The notes below the pieces were generated by a model, which was not told the origin of the DNA, made no database searches, and was given only the letters and a program-made list of their open reading frames with translations. Positions 37,402-43,785 of a DNA stretch of 64,000 bases are shown in pieces; the stretch's first letter is position 1; every line of letters starts with the position of its first letter. The stretch is taken from positions 1,116,001 through 1,180,000 of the forward strand of contig NZ_OY808998.1 of NCBI RefSeq assembly GCF_963681195.1, in the 5' to 3' direction. This DNA comes from Vibrio sp. 16. Its GTDB lineage: Bacteria; Pseudomonadota; Gammaproteobacteria; Enterobacterales; Vibrionaceae. Position numbers and translations under genes: made by a program.

Positions 37402-37430
37402 GCGCAGAGAGTAACTGGTCCTCTCTGCGC
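37402..37430 (+). terminator. Strong hairpin after the VOC gene
   Basis: GCGCAGAGAG taactggtc CTCTCTGCGC gives a perfect 10-bp stem 11 bp after the stop codon. No T-run follows, so it may end transcription weakly or protect the mRNA 3' end. Confidence 0.5.
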
Positions 37431-37550
37431 GAAATCGGCTCAGTCATAAATGCAACCTTTGGATTCAGATGGTTTAGTCTTGGCTAGGTTGCTACAATCT
37501 TGCACCGACGTAACGATAACGTCTCTTTGAGAAACTGTTGGATTGAGATT

Positions 37551-37823
37551 ATGGCTCGCCCGAAAATACACCGAAAAGTCTGCACGCGCGCAGCTTATGC
37601 TTTTTACAAACCTAATGGCGTTAGAATGGACGAGCTGCAAGTTGTCGAACTGCTGCCAGATGAGTTAGAAGCGCTGAGGCTCGCCGATCAAGAAGGGCTC
37701 AATCAGATTGATGCTGCGGTGCAGATGCAGGTGTCACGTCAAACGTTTGGCAATATCATCAAACGAGCGAGGCAAAAGGTTGCGAGCAGCATCATCCAAG
37801 GTCACGCTCTAAAACTTCAATAG
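37551..37823 (+). CDS. DUF134 (UPF0251) family DNA-binding protein
   Basis: The protein has 90 residues starting MARPKIHRKVCTRAAYAFYKP, the standard opening of the DUF134 family. A sigma-factor-like helix-turn-helix follows (LNQIDAAVQMQVSRQTFGNIIKRARQKVA). Members often sit beside NifX/NifB-type metal-cofactor genes, exactly as here, where NqrM-like and NifX-like genes converge on it. It probably regulates them; a 26-bp palindrome at their promoter is the obvious candidate site. Start ATG 37551 agrees with family length. It ends 7 bp from the convergent gene. Confidence 0.88.
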   Translation: MARPKIHRKVCTRAAYAFYKPNGVRMDELQVVELLPDELEALRLADQEGLNQIDAAVQMQVSRQTFGNIIKRARQKVASSIIQGHALKLQ

Positions 37824-37830
37824 CAGGCGC

Positions 37831-38025
37831 TTAATCAGGCTCTTTAATTTGATAAAGCGTGCGCTTTGTTCCTTCGCAAGTGTCTTTGCAATTACACTCC
37901 CGAGCAATACTTAGCTTAGATAGACCGCCACAACTGCCTTGAATCGGTCGGCGAGAGAACATGACCCCAATCGCCATGAGGCTGATAAAACTCACAAATA
38001 TAAGTACAGTAAGCAGTAATGTCAT
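37831..38025 (-). CDS. NqrM-like (DUF539) small membrane protein
   Basis: The product has 64 residues: one N-terminal membrane helix, then IQGSCGGLSKLSIARECNC and a further cysteine (C32, C44, C46, C50). This is the NqrM pattern. NqrM helps deliver iron to the Na+-pumping NADH:quinone reductase and is normally encoded at the end of the nqr operon, near apbE. Here it is paired with a NifX-like gene (4-base ATGA overlap), so it is probably a paralogue with a related metal-delivery role. Confidence 0.78.
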   Translation of the reverse strand: MTLLLTVLIFVSFISLMAIGVMFSRRPIQGSCGGLSKLSIARECNCKDTCEGTKRTLYQIKEPD

Positions 38026-38450
38026 CGTCTAACCCTCCGGATTGAGTGCCAGCCTGACTGCGGCGGTGCCAAAGAGAGGGCGGCATTCTTGCTGTTGCCA
38101 CAGGTCTTTTTCTTTGGTGATACACGGCCGTAGTCCAAACTCTCCACTGGCATAAGCTCGGCAAAATGGATGTTGCGTATATCTTGCCTCGTTTTTGCAG
38201 CTAGCACCTTAACTTGAGACTGAAACAGTCCCTTGAGCATATTTTGGCCAATGTTCCTCACCACAACAACGTCTACTTTGTAACCAGCTATAACCTGTTG
38301 CCACTTTCTCTTTACGCTACAACAAGATGTATCGGGCGCGATAGACAGGTATTGAGTCTGATGAGTGGTTGAATCGATGATGGCGATTTGCTCGCAACGA
38401 GAGAAGTGGTTACTGATCAATGTGCTATTGCACGGCACAGCGTAAATCAT
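38022..38450 (-). CDS. NifX/NafY-like dinitrogenase cofactor-binding domain protein
   Basis: The product has 142 residues. The NifB/NifX fold is seen in MIYAVPCNSTLISNHFSRCEQ at the start (the usual IAVPSDG...HFGR) and in VDVVVVRNIGQNMLKGLFQSQVKVLAA in the middle. Cysteines C7, C19, C43 and C44 may bind a metal or Fe-S species. Related proteins carry iron-molybdenum cofactors; stand-alone homologues without nitrogenase have unclear functions. The C-terminal 25 residues are basic and unlike the family core. It overlaps the NqrM-like start by 4 bases, indicating one operon. Confidence 0.78.
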   Translation of the reverse strand: MIYAVPCNSTLISNHFSRCEQIAIIDSTTHQTQYLSIAPDTSCCSVKRKWQQVIAGYKVDVVVVRNIGQNMLKGLFQSQVKVLAAKTRQDIRNIHFAELMPVESLDYGRVSPKKKTCGNSKNAALSLAPPQSGWHSIRRVRR

Positions 38451-38494
38451 GCTGACTCCTAGCTTTTTCTGAATTGAACAGTATGACTATATGC

Positions 38495-38520
38495 TTATTA
38501 ATAGCATATGCTATTAATAA
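38495..38520. promoter_or_regulatory. Perfect 26-bp palindrome upstream of the NifX-like operon
   Basis: The half-site is TTATTAATAGCAT and the second half is its exact reverse complement, with no spacer. It lies 45 bp upstream of the NifX-like start codon. It has no T-run and sits at the 5' side, so it looks like an operator rather than a terminator. The DUF134 protein encoded nearby is the best candidate binder. Confidence 0.7.
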
Positions 38521-38581
38521 ATTTGAACTCTTAGATATCGAAGATCGAGGGGTAGGAAGGTTGTGTCTGAAATCGTGAGTA

Positions 38582-38610
38582 AAAAAGCCGCTAGTGTTCA
38601 GCGGCTTTTG
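38582..38610 (-). terminator. Intrinsic terminator of fsa
   Basis: Read on the minus strand, AGCCGCT gaacact AGCGGCT is followed by TTTTT, directly after the fsa stop codon. Confidence 0.88.
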
Positions 38611-38615
38611 AATGA

Positions 38616-39290
38616 CTAGCTTTCAAATGAAAGTTTCTCGCCGAACGTCTCTTTCCAGTCTTTATCGAACTGTTCAACCGCCGGTTTTACTGCTGGATGT
38701 GCGAACATTTGTGCCGCCACATCAGTTGGTAATGTAATGGCTTCGATACCCAGTTTCATCACCTCCATCGCTTGTTGAGTGTTCTTGAAGCTGGCTGCCA
38801 AAATCTTCGCTGGTAATTGGTTTTGATCGAGCAACAATTGAAGATCCGCGACCACTTCAACACCGTTGCCGTTCATCGCATCAATGCGGTTTACGTAAGG
38901 TGCTAGGTAGTCTGCACCGCACAGCGCTGCAAGGAAGCCTTGTTGAGCTGAATAGATAGCGGTAGCAAGAACCTGAATTCCCTCTTTTTTCATTAGCTTA
39001 ATTGCCGCTAAGCCGGTTTCTGTTGCTGGCACTTTTACCACCATATCGTAAGGCAATTCATTCAGTTGGCGCGCTTCTGCCAGCATACCTTCGACGGTTG
39101 AACTCACGACTTGAGCGTGAAAGCGAGGTGTACCGCCAAGTGCTTCTTGCATGCCTGCTAGGGTTTCATTTAGTCCCTGTTTTGACTTCGCCAAAATGCT
39201 TGGGTTTGTCGTCACGCCTTTTAGCGGTAGGCACTGGTTAAAGCGTTTTACTTCTGCCACATCAGCAGTATCTAAATAAAGTTCAATCAT
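38616..39290 (-). CDS. fsa: Fructose-6-phosphate aldolase (FsaA-like)
   Basis: The protein has 224 residues, the size of FsaA/FsaB. The start MIELYLDTADVAEV, TTNPS at 27-31 and the Schiff-base lysine K86 in VVKVPATETGLAAIK are typical of the small transaldolase family. It makes reversible aldol cleavage to glyceraldehyde 3-phosphate plus dihydroxyacetone or hydroxyacetone. In E. coli FsaA is encoded with YbiW/YbiY and cleaves 1-deoxyfructose 6-phosphate. The same trio is adjacent here, supporting that role. Start ATG 39290 follows AAGGTAG and matches the family; an upstream start would add 32 unrelated residues. Confidence 0.93.
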   Translation of the reverse strand: MIELYLDTADVAEVKRFNQCLPLKGVTTNPSILAKSKQGLNETLAGMQEALGGTPRFHAQVVSSTVEGMLAEARQLNELPYDMVVKVPATETGLAAIKLMKKEGIQVLATAIYSAQQGFLAALCGADYLAPYVNRIDAMNGNGVEVVADLQLLLDQNQLPAKILAASFKNTQQAMEVMKLGIEAITLPTDVAAQMFAHPAVKPAVEQFDKDWKETFGEKLSFES

Positions 39291-39360
39291 GGTTTCTACC
39301 TTAAACAAAATCTTCGTTTTGATGATGGGATCACTATAGATCTGACAATCGAACGAGATC

Positions 39361-39374
39361 TTGATTTTGATCAA
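39361..39374. promoter_or_regulatory. FNR box in the fsa / ybiY divergent promoter
   Basis: TTGAT TTTG ATCAA is a perfect match to the FNR consensus TTGAT-N4-ATCAA. It lies 71 bp from the fsa start and 171 bp from the activase start. Anaerobic activation would suit an oxygen-sensitive glycyl radical enzyme. Confidence 0.75.
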
Positions 39375-39375
39375 T

Positions 39376-39416
39376 TGAAATTTCATTTGAAACTATAATA
39401 ATTTCATTAAATGAAA
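39376..39416. promoter_or_regulatory. TTTCA/TGAAA operator cluster, probable DeoR-family sites
   Basis: TGAAATTTCA (39376-39385), TTTCA TT TGAAA (39381-39392) and TTTCATT A AATGAAA (39402-39416) are packed together, the last two starting 21 bp apart. A matching TTTCA AA TGAAA lies before the DeoR gene at 42930. DeoR-family repressors typically bind TTTC-rich repeats. Confidence 0.65.
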
Positions 39417-39544
39417 GTTAAGTGAAATTTGTAAACGCTCAAATGAAGCTTTCAGTTCGAACAAAGAAAAGCCGCTCATAAGACTTAACCAGCAAGAAAC
39501 GGATTAAGTACACAGCGGTAGCACAGACCAAGAGGCAAGCAGAG

Positions 39545-40486
39545 ATGTATTTCAATATTCAACGATTCTCTACCCATGATGGCGATGGCATTCGTTCCAT
39601 TCTTTTTCTTAAAGGATGCAGCTTGTCTTGCCCTTGGTGTCAAAACCCAGAAAGCCGCAGCGAAAAGCATTCACTCTTATTTGATCAGCGAAGCTGTATG
39701 GAAGGTTGCCAGCTGTGCGTTTCTGCGTATCAAGCCACAACTCAATCCACAGCGGGTATTGAAACGGTGGGTGATGGTATTCAACGCATCGACAACCAGA
39801 TCATCATCAATCGCAAAGCTATCAAAGAAGACCAACTGATCGCGCTGCGAAACGTCTGTCCTACGCAAGCACTGACCGTCTGCGGTGAAGAGGCGAAATC
39901 AGACATGCTGTTCGACACCTTGATGAAAGACAAACCTTTCTACGACCAAAGCCAAGGTGGCGTGACCTTCTCCGGTGGTGAGCCACTCATGCAAGCGGAT
40001 TTGGTGGCAGAACTCGCGCAGCGTCTGCATGACAACCAAGTCTCTACCGCTATTGAATCGTGCATGCATGTGCCGTGGAAGAACGTTGAAAAAGCCGCGC
40101 CGTATATTGATTGCTGGTTGGCGGATTTAAAACACACCGATGAAGAGAAGTTTCTTAGCTGGGCGAAAGGTTCACTAAAACGCATCAAAGACAATTTTCG
40201 AAAACTGGCACCTATCGCGAAGCGCATTGTGATTCGCGTTCCCGTTGTGCCGGGGTTCAATGACACCATCGAAGAGTTGCAAGACATCATCGATTTTGCG
40301 GCTTCACTAGAAAGCTGCCAAGAACTTCACTTGCTGCCGTACCACACGCTCGGCATCAATAAATACCGTTTGCTCGATATGCCTTACGAGTGTTCTGACA
40401 AGCCATTAAACAAACCAGAACTGCTAGAAAGCGCCATGCAATACGCAAGCGAAAACACCCAACTTAACGTGATTGTAAGAGGTTAA
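39545..40486 (+). CDS. ybiY: Glycyl-radical enzyme activating enzyme (YbiY-like radical SAM)
   Basis: The protein has 313 residues. The radical SAM cluster motif C25-x3-C29-x2-C32 (GCSLSCPWCQNP) is preceded by GDGIRSILFLKGC. Additional cysteines (C51, C55, C58 and NVCPTQAL) suggest the ferredoxin-like insert with extra Fe-S clusters common to this subfamily. SGGEPLMQ contacts S-adenosylmethionine. It installs the glycyl radical on the enzyme encoded 2 bp downstream. Length and neighbours favour YbiY over PflA. Expected to work only without oxygen, consistent with the FNR box. Confidence 0.9.
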   Translation: MYFNIQRFSTHDGDGIRSILFLKGCSLSCPWCQNPESRSEKHSLLFDQRSCMEGCQLCVSAYQATTQSTAGIETVGDGIQRIDNQIIINRKAIKEDQLIALRNVCPTQALTVCGEEAKSDMLFDTLMKDKPFYDQSQGGVTFSGGEPLMQADLVAELAQRLHDNQVSTAIESCMHVPWKNVEKAAPYIDCWLADLKHTDEEKFLSWAKGSLKRIKDNFRKLAPIAKRIVIRVPVVPGFNDTIEELQDIIDFAASLESCQELHLLPYHTLGINKYRLLDMPYECSDKPLNKPELLESAMQYASENTQLNVIVRG

Positions 40487-40488
40487 CT

Positions 40489-42912
40489 ATGGACCTGAAT
40501 TACCTTCCTGAGCGTATCAAAGCGCACAAATTGGCACTGGTAAATATCGTAACGCCACCTGTCTGTACCGAGCGTGCAGAGGCATACACTCGTGCTTATC
40601 AAGCAAACGAAGACAAACCTGTGATTGTCCAACGTGCGCTAGCACTGCAAGAGCACTTACGCACTCGTACGATTTGGATTAAACACGATGAGTTGATTGT
40701 CGGTAACCAAGCGAGCAAAGTGCGCGCTGCGCCTATTTTCCCAGAATACACTGTACGTTGGATTGAAGCGGAAATTGATGAGCTAGCTGACCGTCCTGGT
40801 GCAGGCTTTGCGGTCACTGAAGAAGATAAGCAAAGCATCCACAGCATCACACCGTACTGGCGCGGTAAAACCGTTCAAGACCGTTGTTATGGCTTGTTCA
40901 CTGATGAGCAGCAAGAAATCTTAGCCAGCTCCATCATTAAAGCTGAAGGCAACATGACTTCGGGTGACGCGCACCTTGCGGTGGATAACGAAAAAATCTT
41001 GAAGCTAGGCATGAACGGCTTGCTAGAGGATGTTCGTCAGCACCGTGCTAACAATGATGTTTCGACCTTTGAAGGCTTGAAGAAAGAGCAGTTCTATAAA
41101 TCAGTCGAAATCGTACTGCTTGCGATTCAAGATCACATGGTGAGCTACGCTGAATTGGCGGCAAAAATGGCGTTAGAAGAGACGCGCCCGCTGCGCAAAG
41201 CTGAGTTAGAAAGCGTTGCGGCAAACTGTCGTCATGTCGCGAGTGATGCGCCGGAAAACTTCTGGCAAGCACTGCAATTGAGCTACTTCGTTCAATTGAT
41301 GCTACAAATCGAATCGAACGGTCACTCGGTTTCTTTCGGTCGTATGGACCAATTCCTCAACGAATTTTATGTTCGCGATATCGAAAACGGCACGATTGAG
41401 AAAGACTTCGCACTAGAGCTTTTACAAAGCTGCTGGTTGAAGTTGCTTGAAGTAAACAAGATTCGCTCTGGTGCACACTCAAAAGCATCGGCAGGTTCTC
41501 CGCTGTATCAAAACGTGTGTATCGGCGGTCAGAAGTTGAATGAAAAGGGTGAGCCTGAAGATGCAGTGAATCCCCTTTCTTGGGCGATTCTGGAATCTTG
41601 TGGTCAGTTACGTTCGACGCAACCTAACTTGAGTGTGCGTTACCATGAAGGTTTAAACCAAGAGTTCTTAATGGGCTGTATTGAAGTGATTAAATGCGGC
41701 TTCGGTATGCCAGCGTTCAACAACGATGAGATTGTCATCCCTGAATTCATCAAGCTTGGTGTAGAGAAAGAAGACGCTTACAACTACGCATCTATCGGCT
41801 GTATCGAGACGGCGGTTCCGGGCAAATGGGGTTACCGTTGTACGGGCATGAGCTTCATTAACTTCGCTCGTATCCTGCTCGCTTCATTGAACGAAGGTGT
41901 GGATGCAACAACGGGTAAAGCCTTCTTGCCGCACGATAAGTCATTAGCGAAAGGTAACTTTGAGAACTTTGAGCAAGTGACGGCTTCTTGGGCAGAGCAA
42001 ATCCGCTACTATACCCGTAAATCGATTGAGATTGATACGGTAGTCGACAGCGTGCTTGAACAGCAGGCACAAGACATCTTCTGTTCAACGCTGGTGGATG
42101 ACTGTTTGGCTCGCGGTAAAACCGTGAAAGAAGGCGGCGCGAAATACGATTGGGTATCTGGCTTGCAAGTCGGTATCGCAAACTTGGGTAACAGCCTAGC
42201 AGCCATCAAGCACCTTGTTTTCGATGACGCGCAAATCACTCAGCCAGAGCTGGCAAAAGCATTGGCAGAAGATTTCGACGGCATGGAGAACGAACAGCTT
42301 CGCCAACGTCTTATCAACTTTGCACCAAAATACGGTAACGATGATGATGCAGTAGACCAACTACTGGCAGACGCTTACCAAGTGTACATTGATGAGCTAG
42401 GGCAGTTTGTAAATACGCGTCATGGGCGTGGTCCAATTGGCGGTGGTTACTACGCAGGTACATCAAGTATCTCGGCAAACGTCCCATTCGGTGCTTCAAC
42501 CATGGCAACGCCAGATGGTCGTAAAGCGAAAACGCCATTGGCAGAAGGTGCAAGCCCGTCATCTGGCTCAGACCGTTTAGGTCCAACGGCTGTGTACAAC
42601 TCGGTCGGTAAGATCCAAGCGAACAAGATCCTTGGTGGCGTGCTGCTTAATCAGAAGTTAAGCCCAGCAGCGGTTGAGTCTGAAGGGGATAAGCTCAAGC
42701 TTTCTATGTTGATTCGCACCTTCTTCAACCACCACAAAGGTTGGCACGTGCAGTACAACATAGTCTCTCGTGAGACCTTGCTAGCTGCGAAGAAGAACCC
42801 TGAACAATATCGTGATCTTGTTGTGCGAGTTGCAGGCTACTCAGCCTTCTTCACCGCGCTATCACCAGACGCGCAAGACGACATCATCGCACGTACTGAG
42901 CACGAGCTGTAA
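40489..42912 (+). CDS. ybiW: Glycyl radical enzyme, YbiW-type (probable 1,5-anhydroglucitol-6-phosphate lyase)
   Basis: The protein has 807 residues, against about 810 for YbiW and 765 for PflD. The active-site GCIE motif places C438 and E440. The C-terminal radical loop RVAGYSAFF places the glycyl radical at G783. Pyruvate formate-lyases have two adjacent catalytic cysteines, which are absent here (SIGCIET), so it is not a formate-lyase. E. coli YbiW opens the ring of 1,5-anhydroglucitol 6-phosphate to 1-deoxyfructose 6-phosphate, which Fsa then cleaves. The adjacent fsa and activase genes support this function. The exact substrate remains inferred. Confidence 0.88.
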   Translation: MDLNYLPERIKAHKLALVNIVTPPVCTERAEAYTRAYQANEDKPVIVQRALALQEHLRTRTIWIKHDELIVGNQASKVRAAPIFPEYTVRWIEAEIDELADRPGAGFAVTEEDKQSIHSITPYWRGKTVQDRCYGLFTDEQQEILASSIIKAEGNMTSGDAHLAVDNEKILKLGMNGLLEDVRQHRANNDVSTFEGLKKEQFYKSVEIVLLAIQDHMVSYAELAAKMALEETRPLRKAELESVAANCRHVASDAPENFWQALQLSYFVQLMLQIESNGHSVSFGRMDQFLNEFYVRDIENGTIEKDFALELLQSCWLKLLEVNKIRSGAHSKASAGSPLYQNVCIGGQKLNEKGEPEDAVNPLSWAILESCGQLRSTQPNLSVRYHEGLNQEFLMGCIEVIKCGFGMPAFNNDEIVIPEFIKLGVEKEDAYNYASIGCIETAVPGKWGYRCTGMSFINFARILLASLNEGVDATTGKAFLPHDKSLAKGNFENFEQVTASWAEQIRYYTRKSIEIDTVVDSVLEQQAQDIFCSTLVDDCLARGKTVKEGGAKYDWVSGLQVGIANLGNSLAAIKHLVFDDAQITQPELAKALAEDFDGMENEQLRQRLINFAPKYGNDDDAVDQLLADAYQVYIDELGQFVNTRHGRGPIGGGYYAGTSSISANVPFGASTMATPDGRKAKTPLAEGASPSSGSDRLGPTAVYNSVGKIQANKILGGVLLNQKLSPAAVESEGDKLKLSMLIRTFFNHHKGWHVQYNIVSRETLLAAKKNPEQYRDLVVRVAGYSAFFTALSPDAQDDIIARTEHEL

Positions 42913-42929
42913 CTGAAGTTTCACTTTAG

Positions 42930-42941
42930 TTTCAAATGAAA
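42930..42941. promoter_or_regulatory. TTTCA-AA-TGAAA site upstream of the deoR-type gene
   Basis: This is an inverted repeat of the same arms as those in the fsa/ybiY promoter. Another TTTCA lies at 42919-42923. It lies 46 bp before the regulator start and suggests autoregulation. Confidence 0.55.
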
Positions 42942-42975
42942 GTAAGAGGCACTATAATAGTGCCTCTTACTTTAT
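42941..42975 (+). terminator. Terminator/attenuator between ybiW and the deoR-type gene
   Basis: AGTAAGAGGCACTAT pairs with ATAGTGCCTCTTACT (15-bp arms) and is followed by TTTATTG. It ends only 12 bp before the regulator ATG, so it may tune read-through from the enzyme operon. Confidence 0.8.
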
Positions 42976-42987
42976 TGAGCCAGTACG

Positions 42988-43728
42988 ATGAACCCAAGAC
43001 AAAATGAAATTCTGCAACTCGTCAATGATCGAAAACGTATACAAGTGACTGAATTGGTAGAGATAATAGGCGTATCTGGAGTAACTATTCGTCAAGACCT
43101 GAATTTCTTAGAGCATGAAGGTTACTTGAAGCGTGTTCATGGTGCGGCGATGGCACTGCAAAGCGACGACATCGATAGTCGGCTCGAAGTACGCTTTGAT
43201 ATTAAACAGGCATTAGCCAATAAAGCGGCTGACCTAGTTGCTCCTAATGAAACGGTGTTGATTGAAGGTGGCAGTGCCAACGCCTTGTTGGCTAGGACGT
43301 TAGCGGAGCGAGGTGACGTTACCATTATCACCCCCTCTGCTTACATCGCTCACCTAATTCGCAATACCTCTGCAAACATCATATTGCTCGGTGGTGTGTA
43401 TCAGCATCAAGGTGAAAGCTTAGTTGGACCTCTTACCAAGCTTTGTATTGAAAACATTCATTTTAGTACTGCATTTTTGGGTATTGATGGTTTCCACCAA
43501 GATACGGGCTTCACTAGTCGAGATATGATGCGTGCAGACATTGCCGACACTATTTTGGCTAAACAGCGTCGCAATATTATCCTCACTGATTCAAGCAAGT
43601 TTGGTCAAATCTTCCCTTCTACTATCGGTGCGACAGACCAGATCTCAATATTGCTTACTGATAAATCGGCACCAAAAGCTGATATCGACTTTCTTAAACG
43701 AAAAGGTGTGACTGTCTACTTTGGTTAG
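42988..43728 (+). CDS. DeoR/GlpR-family transcriptional repressor
   Basis: The protein has 246 residues, the standard length. The N-terminal helix-turn-helix is clear (VTELVEIIGVSGVTIRQDLNFLEHEGYLKRVHGAA). The C-terminal sugar-phosphate sensor domain includes NETVLIEGGSANALLA and FLGIDGFHQDTGFTS. DeoR proteins are usually released from DNA by a phosphorylated sugar of the pathway they control. It follows the glycyl radical enzyme gene on the same strand. The shared TTTCA/TGAAA repeats make it the likely regulator of fsa and ybiYW, with an anhydrohexitol phosphate as possible inducer. Confidence 0.88.
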   Translation: MNPRQNEILQLVNDRKRIQVTELVEIIGVSGVTIRQDLNFLEHEGYLKRVHGAAMALQSDDIDSRLEVRFDIKQALANKAADLVAPNETVLIEGGSANALLARTLAERGDVTIITPSAYIAHLIRNTSANIILLGGVYQHQGESLVGPLTKLCIENIHFSTAFLGIDGFHQDTGFTSRDMMRADIADTILAKQRRNIILTDSSKFGQIFPSTIGATDQISILLTDKSAPKADIDFLKRKGVTVYFG

Positions 43729-43743
43729 CACTGCATTTGAGTG

Positions 43744-43766
43744 GCCACGGGTAACGGTTCCGTGGC
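43744..43766. terminator. Hairpin between convergent deoR-type and glycosidase genes
   Basis: GCCACGG gtaacggtt CCGTGGC forms a 7-bp GC-rich stem between two convergent genes. Only a short T stretch (ACTTTG) follows on the plus side. Confidence 0.5.
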
Positions 43767-43785
43767 GCACTTTGTTCGGTTACAT

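Noticed and set aside
40489..42912. Pyruvate formate-lyase (PflB) for the glycyl radical enzyme
   Set aside because: The adjacent catalytic cysteine pair of PflB is absent. The active site reads GCIE, and the neighbours match YbiW.
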